Part shown: positions 9,255-17,519 of the stretch, piece by piece
Position numbering within the stretch: the first letter of the stretch is position 1
Layout of the letters: each line of letters starts with the position of its first letter
NCBI RefSeq assembly: GCF_009812035.1
Contig: NZ_VZIZ01000007.1
Coordinates: forward strand, 186,001-250,000
Direction: 5' to 3'
DNA from: Psychrobacter nivimaris
GTDB lineage: Bacteria; Pseudomonadota; Gammaproteobacteria; Pseudomonadales; Moraxellaceae
Length of the DNA: 64,000 nucleotides
Made by a program: the position numbers and the translations under genes
The notes under the pieces: model-generated
What the model was told of the DNA's origin: nothing
The model's database searches: none
Seen by the model: only the letters and a program-made list of their open reading frames with translations

Positions 9255-10046
9255 TTACACCATGCGAATCGCACCATCTAAGCGAATGACTTCTCCATTT
9301 AGATAGGCATTATCAATGATATGGAGGGCAAGTTTAGCAAACTCATTGGGTGCGCCCAAACGTTTAGGATATGGCACACCTGCCTCTAGCTGCTCGCGGG
9401 CTTTTTCTGGGATAGATTCCATCATCGGCGTAGCAAAGACACCTGGTGCGATGGTCATCACGCGAATACCATGACGTGCCAGCTCGCGAGCAAGCGGTAA
9501 GGTCAGACCAACCACACCTGCTTTAGACGATGAATAGCTTGCTTGTCCTACTTGACCGTCAAAGGCTGCGATAGATGCTGTATTAATAATAATGCCTTGA
9601 TCTATGTTCTTCTCTACATGGTCGCCTGCATTGCTATCATTCGCTATACGCTTGGCAATGCTAGCAGCTACCAAACGAGCGACATTAAATGAGCCGACCA
9701 GATTGATATTGACTCCGCGGCTAAATGCCTCAAGGTCTGCCGGATTGTTATCACGATCTAGCAGCTTTTGTACCACTACGATACCAGCACAGTTGATTGA
9801 ACCTTGCAAACCACCGAAAGCTGACTCTGCCATTTCGACCGCTGATTGTACTTCATCGCCATTAGTTATATCACAGCGTACAAAGCGCGCATTATCACCT
9901 AACTCAGCGACTAATGCTTGCCCAGCAGATTCATTTAAATCAGCAATAACGACGTTACCACCTTGCTCTACAATCGCCCGAGCCACTGACTCTCCCAAAC
10001 CTGATGCACCGCCTGTGACCAAAAAGCTGTTTTCTTTAACTTGCAT
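9255..10046 (-). CDS. SDR family 3-hydroxyacyl-CoA dehydrogenase type II-like
   Basis: A 263-residue short-chain dehydrogenase/reductase. The NAD-binding motif is TGGASGLGE (residues 11-19) and NCAG is present. The catalytic Ser is in NTASIAAFDGQ, with Tyr and Lys in YSSSKAG. It resembles HSD17B10-type 3-hydroxyacyl-CoA dehydrogenases, which act on branched 2-methyl-3-hydroxybutyryl-CoA in isoleucine breakdown or on other acyl-CoAs. It lies 72 bp downstream of an acyl-CoA synthetase on the same strand, with AAGGA before its ATG. The two are probably co-transcribed and form part of fatty or branched-acid catabolism. Exact substrate is inference. Confidence 0.85.
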   Translation of the reverse strand: MQVKENSFLVTGGASGLGESVARAIVEQGGNVVIADLNESAGQALVAELGDNARFVRCDITNGDEVQSAVEMAESAFGGLQGSINCAGIVVVQKLLDRDNNPADLEAFSRGVNINLVGSFNVARLVAASIAKRIANDSNAGDHVEKNIDQGIIINTASIAAFDGQVGQASYSSSKAGVVGLTLPLARELARHGIRVMTIAPGVFATPMMESIPEKAREQLEAGVPYPKRLGAPNEFAKLALHIIDNAYLNGEVIRLDGAIRMV

Positions 10047-10118
10047 GATTATTCCTTTAAATCTTCACTTTTTATTAGACATTTTTCTATTAAATTTATG
10101 TAAGTTTTACCAAATTAT

Positions 10119-11834
10119 TTATGCGGCAGACAGACTACGCAGCAAAAAGCGTTGAATCTTACCACTCGGTGTTTTCGGCAGTTCTGTCACAAACTCGACC
10201 TCACGCGGATACGCATGAGTGGATAGCCGTTTGCGTACCAGCTCTTGGATTTCTTTGGCGATTTGCTCACTGCCTTCGATGCCATCTTTTAGCATCACAT
10301 AAGACTTGATGGTATGACCGCGCACTTCATCTGGCACGCCTACCGCCGCAGACTCTGCGACTGCTTCATGCTCTAAGACGGTATTTTCTACATCAGTAGG
10401 CCCTACGCGGTAACCTGCGGTAATAATGATGTCATCATCACGGCCTGAGAACCAGTAACTGCCATCACTATGACGCTCGACCACGTCGCCTGTCAGATAG
10501 TAATCATCTACAAAGGCTTGCTTCTCATTCCAGCTATAACCACGGAAGTAAAACGCAGGTGACTGACTGACCACGACTGCCAGTTGCCCTTGCTCACCAT
10601 CTGGCAGTACATTCATATCATCATCTAGTACGACTAGCGTATGACCTGGTAGCGCCATACCCATCGAACCAACAGGACAATCATGCGCCAATGCATGATG
10701 TGCACAGCAAGTCATGCCAGTCTCTGTTTGGCCATATTGGTCTTTGACTTGGCACGCCAGATAGGTTTCAACCCAGTTGACCACTTCGGTATTCAATGTC
10801 TCCCCTGCCGAGTTGGCACAGCGTAAAGACAGCTTAGTATTAGTATCGTTATGAGCGCCTTTATCAACACTATCAAACACACCACTAGATTTCATCATTC
10901 GAAATGCGGTGGGTGAAGAGGCTAAATTGGTAATCTTATGACGCACCATAAAGTCACGGGTATGGGTCGCGTCAAATCCTGCTTCATTAAAATAAGTTGT
11001 GATACCCAGTAGCAAAGGCCCTGTAATGGCATAATATAATCCATATGCCCAACCGGGATCGGCCATGTTCCAATATTGATCGTCTTCGCGTAGGTCGATG
11101 GCATAACGCATATATAGGTAAAAAGCAGGTAACGCGGCCAATGGAACGCTGACGCCTTTTGATTTACCAACCGTACCAGAGGTGAACATTTGCAAGAATG
11201 GCGCATCCGTATCGAGCATCACGGGTTCGATCGTTTGCGACTGTGCTGCCATAGACTGGCTATAGTGATCGTCACCCCATGTCTGAGCATCTTCTATACT
11301 GCTGACCAACACCATTTTGGTTTGCTCAGCCAAATCTTCAAACTTGCTGCGATTCTCTAGATTGGTAAAAACGACTTTGGTGTCGGCTTTGTCCATCCGA
11401 TATTTGATTGAATCATAGCCAAAAGCAGTGAATAGCGGCTGATATACGGCCCCGATGCGCCATGTCGCCAACACAACGGTAAGAAGCTCTGGCGTACGCG
11501 GTAGCATCGTCGCTACTTTGTCGCCCGCTTTTACCCCATACGACTGTAGCAAATTGGCGATTTGAGCACTTGCTTTGTCAAGCTCACCAAAGCTCATGCG
11601 CGTTATATTGCCTGCCGTGTCTTCATGTACTAACGCAGCATTGTCAGCGCGGCCATCGCGTACATGGCGACCACAGCAAGCCATATAAGCATTTAACCGA
11701 TCGTCTACCTGCTCGCCAAAGATTTCTGACAGCAGTTTATCCATATCAAAATTATTATAGTAATCGCTATAGTTTTTTGGCGTAATGGTAGTATCTGTAT
11801 CAATATTCGTCGGAGTTTGAGAGGCGGTGTTCAT
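10119..11834 (-). CDS. AMP-binding acyl-CoA synthetase (ACSM/AcsA-like)
   Basis: A 571-residue ANL-superfamily ligase that activates a carboxylic acid to acyl-AMP and then acyl-CoA. The P-loop-like motif is MFTSGTVGKSKGV; the motif DQYGQTETG and the hinge YWFSGRDDDIIITAGYRVGP follow, and the catalytic C-terminal Lys is in PKTPSGKIQR near the end. The length and the WNMADPGWAYGLYYAITGPLLLG segment resemble medium-chain or acetyl/propionyl-type synthetases. The start has AAAGGA 8 bp upstream. Co-transcription with the following SDR dehydrogenase suggests a short catabolic operon. Acyl chain specificity cannot be read here. Confidence 0.85.
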   Translation of the reverse strand: MNTASQTPTNIDTDTTITPKNYSDYYNNFDMDKLLSEIFGEQVDDRLNAYMACCGRHVRDGRADNAALVHEDTAGNITRMSFGELDKASAQIANLLQSYGVKAGDKVATMLPRTPELLTVVLATWRIGAVYQPLFTAFGYDSIKYRMDKADTKVVFTNLENRSKFEDLAEQTKMVLVSSIEDAQTWGDDHYSQSMAAQSQTIEPVMLDTDAPFLQMFTSGTVGKSKGVSVPLAALPAFYLYMRYAIDLREDDQYWNMADPGWAYGLYYAITGPLLLGITTYFNEAGFDATHTRDFMVRHKITNLASSPTAFRMMKSSGVFDSVDKGAHNDTNTKLSLRCANSAGETLNTEVVNWVETYLACQVKDQYGQTETGMTCCAHHALAHDCPVGSMGMALPGHTLVVLDDDMNVLPDGEQGQLAVVVSQSPAFYFRGYSWNEKQAFVDDYYLTGDVVERHSDGSYWFSGRDDDIIITAGYRVGPTDVENTVLEHEAVAESAAVGVPDEVRGHTIKSYVMLKDGIEGSEQIAKEIQELVRKRLSTHAYPREVEFVTELPKTPSGKIQRFLLRSLSAA

Positions 11835-12138
11835 AAGCTAATCCTTTAGCAATATCAGGTAACTGGTAAAATGGTATTTATGATTAAAAAACGGCCACAT
11901 CCTATAGACCGTTTCATAGGTTCGTATTTATCATGCTCTATTAGTAACGCATTTTTACGTTTATTTCAATACATAACGTATCATTTTTATTTTATAGAAA
12001 TAGAGATAATCTATAACTAATTATCATTAGTTCACCATAAATCTGCAAAGACACCTACAATAGCCAAAGTACTGCCGCATATTTTCAATTTCCTATTAAA
12101 GAATTAATACCTCAATATTATTATCTAAAACCTCACAC
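11835..12138. other. Intergenic region, no gene seen
   Basis: About 300 bp of AT-rich DNA between the acyl-CoA synthetase start and the topoisomerase stop. It presumably holds the synthetase promoter. A weak stem (AAACGG / CCGTTT, 11888-11912) is the only structure I see. Confidence 0.5.
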
Positions 12139-13269
12139 TTAAACACCGGCTCTTAAAAACCCTAACAATGCTTTTTCTTCACAGCTTTGGTATTTTTTGG
12201 TTCGACCACGGCGCGCTTGTTTGTAAGTTTCAAAAAACTGCCCTGCCAAAAAGCGCTCAATGACAATGGGATGAATATAAGAGGCACGGCATACGGTTGG
12301 TGTATTGCCTAGCTCTGCTGCCACACTTTTTACCATATCAGTGACTAATTGCTGTCGCTCAGCGCTTTCTGGCGCACTGGCTAGTATGCTAGCACCTGCC
12401 GTCGTTTGTAGCTCGTCATATAGGTAGCTTGCCGCGAGCACACTTGCCATCCATGTACGAAAATCCTTTGCGCTGTACAGTTTACTTTCGCAGTCCATGC
12501 CGCACGTATGCATCCGCAAGTAGTCGTTGATATCACTACTGTCAACGACTTGCTTATGTCCGTTGTCATCTAAGTATTTGAATATTTGATAGCCTGGCAG
12601 CTCAGAACAGGCCTGCACGATGTCAATCAATCGCTCGTCTTGTAGCTCAATATGATGCTCTTTTGCACTTTTTCCGACAAAATCAAACGCCAGTCCATTG
12701 TCGGTTTCGCTGACATGCTTACTACGTAATGTGCTCAGACCATAGCTTTTATTTTGCTTGGCGTAGCGGCTGTTACCAATACGAATCAATGTTGTTTCTA
12801 GCAATTTAACAACGGCAGCGAGTACGTTGGTGCGCGATAAGGACTCTGCTTCCAAATCTGCCTCCACCTGCGCGCGTAGATTTGGCAGTGCCTCTGCAAA
12901 CCCTATCATCGCATCAAACTTTGCTTGGTCACGGATGTTATTCCATGACGGATGATACAAATATTGTTTGCGCGATTTTTCGTCTCGCCCTGTTGACTGC
13001 AGGTGACCCCTTTCGTCTTGGCATATCCACACCTCCGACCACATGGGCGGTATCACCAATGCATCAAAACGCTGACGCAGCGCTTTGTCTTTTACCGTGT
13101 TGCCCATTGCATCACGATAAGTAAAGCCGCGTCCCCAGCGCCTACGCTCGTAGCCTGGCTCGTCGTCACTCACATAACGCAAATTAGCGCGGCGTGCGAG
13201 ATGCTCGTAATCGTGGCGCGCATCTTTGGTCATCGTTTGCTGGCTTGTCTGTAATTTTGCCTTTGTCAT
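12139..13269 (-). CDS. Type IB DNA topoisomerase (bacterial, poxvirus-like)
   Basis: A 376-residue enzyme that relaxes supercoils through a 3'-phosphotyrosyl intermediate. The N-terminal domain includes RRWGRGFTYRDAMG and LVIPPMWSEVWICQDERGHLQSTGRDEKSRKQYLYHPSW. The catalytic domain contains RIGNSRYAKQNKSYGLSTLR (an active-site Arg), GKSAKEH (the Lys hairpin), the TCGMDCESKLYSAKDFRTWMASVLAA helix region and a Tyr in ASYIHPIVI as the likely nucleophile. Size and order match bacterial TopIB. The start has GAAGG upstream. It is isolated and in the opposite direction to the adjacent acetyltransferase. TopIB is patchily distributed in bacteria and often thought to be transferred. Confidence 0.88.
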   Translation of the reverse strand: MTKAKLQTSQQTMTKDARHDYEHLARRANLRYVSDDEPGYERRRWGRGFTYRDAMGNTVKDKALRQRFDALVIPPMWSEVWICQDERGHLQSTGRDEKSRKQYLYHPSWNNIRDQAKFDAMIGFAEALPNLRAQVEADLEAESLSRTNVLAAVVKLLETTLIRIGNSRYAKQNKSYGLSTLRSKHVSETDNGLAFDFVGKSAKEHHIELQDERLIDIVQACSELPGYQIFKYLDDNGHKQVVDSSDINDYLRMHTCGMDCESKLYSAKDFRTWMASVLAASYLYDELQTTAGASILASAPESAERQQLVTDMVKSVAAELGNTPTVCRASYIHPIVIERFLAGQFFETYKQARRGRTKKYQSCEEKALLGFLRAGV

Positions 13270-13458
13270 AACACTATATACCTTCGAGAATTCATGGTCT
13301 TAGCATAATTAATGACCGTCTTTTTTGCTGTTTATTTGACACAGACAAAGTGTAATGCTGTGTAAAATAAAGCAGTGACAAAATCGTGATATGGGTTCTA
13401 AACGCTACTTTTTTGAGGCATAATTTAGCGCTATCCACGACTTAAGTTTATTAAAAAA

Positions 13459-13911
13459 ATGAAACATTCATCTGTAAAAATTAAGCTACTGGCTCACAAC
13501 GATTACTCTTCATGGTTAAATTTATGGCAAAATTATCTCAGATTTTATGAGACCAGTTTACCAATGAGCATAATTGATGCGACATGGCACAACCTGCTTA
13601 ACAACGATATCCCTATTTATGGATTTGGAGCATGGAAGGATGATATCTTGGTAGGTTTTACCCATGTCGTGCTGCACCCCAATACTTGGAACACTACTGA
13701 CTGTTGCTATTTAGAAGATCTATACGCGAGTGAAAATATGCGCGGTCAAGGCGTTGGACGTGCGTTGATCGAAGCGGTATATGCTTTTGCCAATGAGAAA
13801 AACTGCAACCGTGTCTATTGGGTAACGCAAGAAAATAATACATCTGCACGTAAGCTATACGACAATATCGCCAGCTTGACCAACATGGTGCAGTATCGTA
13901 AAAACCTATAA
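13459..13911 (+). CDS. GNAT family N-acetyltransferase
   Basis: A 150-residue acetyl-CoA-dependent acetyltransferase. The core motif is DLYASENMRGQGVGRALIEAVYAFA (the R/Q-x-x-G-x-G/A acetyl-CoA loop near residues 93-101), followed by VYWVTQENNTSARKLYDNIA, which places it near the RimI-like/aminoglycoside-type small GNATs. The acceptor is unknown. No strong ribosome site precedes the ATG, which follows a run of A. A bidirectional terminator separates it from ppnP. Confidence 0.85.
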   Translation: MKHSSVKIKLLAHNDYSSWLNLWQNYLRFYETSLPMSIIDATWHNLLNNDIPIYGFGAWKDDILVGFTHVVLHPNTWNTTDCCYLEDLYASENMRGQGVGRALIEAVYAFANEKNCNRVYWVTQENNTSARKLYDNIASLTNMVQYRKNL

Positions 13912-13973
13912 TTTTAATTAACCCTGTGTTGACTGCTTTATTAAAGTTCATGCCTATTTTAAAAAACATGCAT

Positions 13974-14007
13974 AAAAAACGCCAAGCATAAAATACTTGG
14001 CGTTTTT
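13974..14007. terminator. Bidirectional Rho-independent terminator
   Basis: AAAAACGCCAAG - 9-nt loop - CTTGGCGTTTTT lies between convergent genes. A and T runs on both sides let it serve the GNAT gene (+) and ppnP (-). Confidence 0.9.
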
Positions 14008-14037
14008 CGTTTTAATATTGCTATAACTTAGAAGTCG

Positions 14038-14322
14038 TTATTTGCCGTATACACATAAGTAAGCGGTTTCGACGTCTACTTTTACTTGGAACTTCTGATT
14101 GGCTTCAACGGTAAACTGCTCGCCAGCGTTAAACGTTTGCCACTCATCACTCTCTGGTAATTTTACGGTCAATGCACCGCTCACCACGCTCATGGTTTCA
14201 AATTCACTGGTGCCAAACTCATATTCACCAATTTCCATGACGCCGACAGTCGCAGGCTTGGTCACCGTTTGAAAAGCAATAGAAGTCACTTTATCATCAA
14301 AATAATTATTAACGCTTGGCAT
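14038..14322 (-). CDS. ppnP: Pyrimidine/purine nucleoside phosphorylase PpnP
   Basis: A 94-residue cupin of the DUF1255/YaiE family, which phosphorolyses a broad set of nucleosides to base and ribose-1-phosphate. The family pattern [24 protein letters not shown] and the terminal AYLCVYGK are present and the length is exact for the family. It lies 78 bp downstream of prfB on the same strand, so it may be read from the prfB promoter; a short tandem repeat fills the spacer. Cytoplasmic nucleoside salvage is the expected role. Confidence 0.9.
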   Translation of the reverse strand: MPSVNNYFDDKVTSIAFQTVTKPATVGVMEIGEYEFGTSEFETMSVVSGALTVKLPESDEWQTFNAGEQFTVEANQKFQVKVDVETAYLCVYGK

Positions 14323-14355
14323 AATTTTCCTTAATTAAATATTGGTTACTATTTT

Positions 14356-14398
14356 AAAACGGCTGCTTATTTAAAACGGCTGCTTATTTAAAACGGCC
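14356..14398. repeat. 17-bp tandem repeat, about 2.5 units
   Basis: AAAACGGCTGCTTATTT is repeated at 14356, 14373 and (partial) 14390, directly after the prfB stop codon and up to the ppnP ribosome-site region. It looks like replication slippage. Confidence 0.85.
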
Positions 14399-14400
14399 TT

Positions 14401-15496
14401 TTACAGTCCTGCTTTTAGACTCGCTTCGATAAACTGATCGAGGTCACCATCTAGCACCGCTCCGGTGTTAAAGGTTTCAACACCCGTACGCAAGTCCTTG
14501 ATACGTGAGTCATCGAGCACGTACGAGCGAATTTGACTGCCCCAACCGACATCAGACTTCCCATCTTCAACCGCTTGCTGCGATTCCATACGTTTTTGCA
14601 TTTCTAGCTCATAGAGCTTAGCACGCAGCATCTTCATCGCGGTGGCTTTGTTACCATGTTGACTACGCTCATTCTGACAGGTCACTACCACGCCCGACGG
14701 CTCATGGGTAATACGTACCGCAGAATCTGTCGTGTTTACGTGCTGACCACCCGCGCCAGATGAGCGATAGGTATCGATACGCAAATCCGCTGGATTGATA
14801 TCAATCTCGACGTTGTCGTCAATCTCAGGTGACACAAACACCGCAGCAAACGACGTATGACGACCATTATTACTATCGAATGGTGACTTACGTACCAAAC
14901 GGTGGACACCGATTTCGGTACGCAACCAACCAAACGCATAATCGCCTTTAATCTCAATGGTTGCCGACTTGATACCAGCTACGCTACCTGATGACACTTC
15001 AATCACATCTACTTTGAAACCATGTGCTTCTGCCCAGCGCGTATACATACGTAGTAGCATTTCGGCCCAATCTTGCGCTTCAGTACCGCCACTGCCTGAC
15101 TGAATATCCAAGTAGCAATTGTTTGGATCCATCTCACCGCTAAACATCCGGCGAAATTCTAAATCAGCAACGCGTTTCTCAGCGCTATCTAGCTCGCTCT
15201 GCACATCGGCTAGCAATGACTCATCTTCTGCTTCGACTGCCAACTCTAGCATGGCAGACGCATCTTCTAATGTCGTCTCAAGTGACACTACCACATCGAT
15301 GACACCATCAAGGTGACTTTTTTCTTTATTAATTTTGGTCGCGCGCTCTGGATCATTCCATAGCTCAGGGTTTTCTAATTCCAAATTGACTTCTTCTAGG
15401 CGTTCTTGCTTACCATCGAAGTCAAAGATACCTCCGCAAGTCCTGACCACGCTCTGATAAATCTTTAATCTGCTCTTGATACGGATTGATTTCCAT
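14401..15496 (-). CDS. prfB: Peptide chain release factor 2, with programmed +1 frameshift
   Basis: RF2 recognises UGA/UAA and releases the finished chain. The gene is in two frames. The first 24 codons run from ATG at 15496 to CTT (15427-15425), where an in-frame TGA (15424-15422) interrupts. Slipping +1 at CTTTGAC joins the second frame (GAC at 15423) to the stop at 14401, giving 364 residues, as in E. coli (365). The internal Shine-Dalgarno GGAGG lies 3 nt before the CTT, exactly as in the classical autoregulatory site. The GGQ catalytic motif ([20 protein letters not shown]) and the stop-recognition SPF tripeptide ([15 protein letters not shown]) are present. No lysS follows. Confidence 0.97.
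15421..15435 (-). promoter_or_regulatory. RF2 recoding site (GGAGG ... CTT TGA C)
   Basis: The slippery CUU codon, UGA stop and upstream GGAGG form the known RF2 feedback frameshift signal: low RF2 lets the ribosome pause at UGA and shift +1. Confidence 0.95.
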
Positions 15497-15620
15497 AAAT
15501 GTTCCTGTTTTTCTAATAAAATAAATAACGCATGTGGCGCTATTTTAAATGAGATTGAGACTAAATGGTTCGCTAATTGTCGCTATTGCCAATGTTGCTA
15601 CTATTACTAGCTTAAATAAT

Positions 15621-16322
15621 CTAGATCGACCAATCTTCTACTGCCCAGCGATGGGCCAAAGCATGCGCATGTAACGCATCATCAGGTGACACGCAAACGG
15701 CCACATCTGCCCATTCGAGCAATGGGATGTCGTTCTTAGAATCTGAATACGCATACGTTTTTTCAAAGGTAACACCAGCTAACTGCTGCTTATTCACCCA
15801 TTTGTCTAGATGATATATCTTACCTTCTTTAAAATTGGGCTTGTCCGCTAACTTACCTGTATAGCGATTGTCTTTTATCTCGAGCGGTGTTGATAACACA
15901 TTGGCGGCTTCTATACCAAAACGCTTGGCAATGGCGGATACTACAAAATCATTGGTCGCAGAAATAATCACCACATCGTGCCCTTGTTCAATATGCTGAC
16001 ACAACACTTCCATCGCTTTTGGGCGAATATGTGGCTCGATTTCGCTTTTGATATAGTCTTCTCTTAGCTCATCAAGTCTATCAAGCGGCAGACTGCTTAA
16101 AAACTGCGCGACGAATTCATTGTACTCTGTCGCGTCTAGCGTGCCTTCGATATAGTCATTATAAAATTTCTGATTGGCAGTGCGGTACTGCGCCTCATCG
16201 ACAAGGTCATGCTTTACGATATACTCGCCCCAGAGATAATCGCTATCGACATCAAGTAATGTATGATCTAAATCAAATAATGCCAGTTGTTTTTGTTTTG
16301 TTTGTGCTTGATTTGCCTGCAT
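15621..16322 (-). CDS. HAD-IB family phosphatase (SerB/CicA-like)
   Basis: A 233-residue haloacid-dehalogenase-type phosphatase. Motif I is FDLDHTLLD (residues 16-24), motif II is IISATND, motif III Lys is in the KPNFKEGKIYHLDKW region, and motif IV is SDSKNDIPLL. The cap insert between motifs I and II is the small helical type of subfamily IB. Such proteins hydrolyse phosphoserine or related small phosphate esters; the substrate is not assignable. The start has AAGG 8 bp before ATG. It lies upstream of prfB on the same strand, 124 bp away. Confidence 0.85.
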   Translation of the reverse strand: MQANQAQTKQKQLALFDLDHTLLDVDSDYLWGEYIVKHDLVDEAQYRTANQKFYNDYIEGTLDATEYNEFVAQFLSSLPLDRLDELREDYIKSEIEPHIRPKAMEVLCQHIEQGHDVVIISATNDFVVSAIAKRFGIEAANVLSTPLEIKDNRYTGKLADKPNFKEGKIYHLDKWVNKQQLAGVTFEKTYAYSDSKNDIPLLEWADVAVCVSPDDALHAHALAHRWAVEDWSI

Positions 16323-16480
16323 GGTGAGACCTTATCGTTGGTTGCGAAAAAATATAAATCGTTTTATAAAACTGGGTACAGTTATGTATTAAGGCTGAGC
16401 GTATTAATTGAACAGTCTATCAATGAAATAAGTATGCGCCCTATCGTCTATCTATTTAAACTTAACTCGTTTATTTACCT

Positions 16481-17017
16481 TTAATCAGGCATCGCTATTT
16501 CTGTTAAGCCTGTTTTAAATTTCTGGCAACGCTCAGCATAATGTAGCGCTGACATTTTTAGCATCGCTGCTTGCTCATCTGTCAGCGTCTTGACCACTTT
16601 TGCAGGCGCACCCATCACTAGCGAGTTATCTGGAATAACCTGACCTTCAGTAATCAAGGCTTTTGCCCCTATCAGACAGTTTTTACCGATTTTGACATTA
16701 TTAAGTACCACAGCGCCAATGCCAATCAGGCTGTTATCACCGACTTCACAGCCATGTAGCATAGCCAGATGACCGATAGTCACGTAATTACCAATAGTGA
16801 CTTTGATACCTGCATCAGTATGAATCACACTGTTTTCTTGCACATTACTATAGTCACCGATATGGATACGATCGTTGTCACCGCGTATCACTGCACCGAA
16901 CCACACATTGGCTTGATGACCTAAATATACATCGCCCATCACTTGCGCTGAATCTGCTACCCAGCCATTGAACGGTGCAGCAAACTCAGGGGTTTTGTCT
17001 AAATACTGATAAATCAT
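16481..17017 (-). CDS. Gamma-carbonic anhydrase family protein (YrdA/PaaY-like)
   Basis: A 178-residue left-handed beta-helix protein built of hexapeptide repeats (GDVYLGHQANVWFGAVIRGD, IGDYSNVQENSVIH, IGNYVTIGHLAMLHGCEVGDNSLIGIGAVV). The His residues in the helix turns fit the zinc site of gamma-class carbonic anhydrases, and the C-terminus is helical. Many members have weak or unknown activity, so carbonic anhydrase function is not certain. AAGGAG 5 bp before ATG supports the start. It is transcribed away from carA. Confidence 0.88.
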   Translation of the reverse strand: MIYQYLDKTPEFAAPFNGWVADSAQVMGDVYLGHQANVWFGAVIRGDNDRIHIGDYSNVQENSVIHTDAGIKVTIGNYVTIGHLAMLHGCEVGDNSLIGIGAVVLNNVKIGKNCLIGAKALITEGQVIPDNSLVMGAPAKVVKTLTDEQAAMLKMSALHYAERCQKFKTGLTEIAMPD

Positions 17018-17257
17018 AACGACTCCTTGTCATCTTCATTATTGTTATAACAAACGACCATAAAAATTGGGTCTAGCGCTGCGCTGTCCATTGTGGCAAA
17101 GCCAACTGCGAAAATCCAGCGCTATTAATATACGCTTGATGTCGAATTCGATAAAAGAGTAAGTAGTTAATTTTTGCTTAGGCTATTTTATAAAGTCAAT
17201 ATCTTTATAAAGTCCTCATTATTAGCCATGAAATGACTATTAACCCAGTAAATCGGC

Positions 17258-17286
17258 TAGCTATAACCGTCTATTTTGTATATAAT
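17258..17286 (+). promoter_or_regulatory. Probable carAB promoter
   Basis: A consensus -10 TATAAT (17281-17286) is preceded at 17 bp by a weak -35 (TAGCTA). Transcription would start near 17293, just before the leader peptide and attenuator. Confidence 0.5.
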
Positions 17287-17303
17287 ACGCAAAATCTGTG
17301 CCT

Positions 17304-17386
17304 AAGCGAGCGGACATGATGCAAGTTACCTATTCACTATCTAGTGGGTTTTGTAGTTTTCATCAATAATGTCTTCTCGCTTTTTT
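17304..17386 (+). promoter_or_regulatory. Candidate transcription attenuator of carAB
   Basis: The arm AAGCGAG-CGG-ACAT (17304-17317) pairs with ATGT-CTT-CTCGCTT (17369-17382), with a further GATG/CATC pair (17318-17321/17361-17364), and is followed by T6 (17381-17386). A small inner hairpin, CACTA-TC-TAGTG, lies at 17335-17346. A 17-codon leader ORF runs through the loop and ends exactly at the 3' arm, so a ribosome there would block terminator formation, as in pyrimidine-sensing attenuators. Confidence 0.55.
17316..17369 (+). CDS. Putative carAB leader peptide
   Basis: A 17-residue open frame, MMQVTYSLSSGFCSFHQ, starting about 23 nt after the predicted transcription start. Its TAA stop (17367-17369) abuts the 3' arm of the terminator-like stem. 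The T-rich second half (TTTTGTAGTTTT) could be a UTP-dependent polymerase pause region. A GCGAGCGGA stretch lies before the ATG as a possible ribosome site. Leader-peptide attenuation of carAB by pyrimidines has been proposed in Pseudomonas (from memory). Translation is not proven here. Confidence 0.45.
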   Translation: MMQVTYSLSSGFCSFHQ

Positions 17387-17519
17387 GTGGAAAATTTTTG
17401 TGTATCGCCCTTTTTTTACTTTTATATGACAACAGTCAAATGCCGTAAATAAAAGGATACGGAGCAATTCTAGACCAACAAAACACGATGGCACTCACCA
17501 ATAACAGCGGAGGCAATCC

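Noticed and set aside
9604..10155. 183-codon open frame on the + strand
   Set aside because: Antisense to the SDR gene and the end of the acyl-CoA synthetase gene; composition is that of a shadow frame.
13336..13368. TTGACA with TAAAAT as a promoter between the topoisomerase and acetyltransferase genes
   Set aside because: The spacing is 21 bp, too long for a normal sigma-70 promoter.
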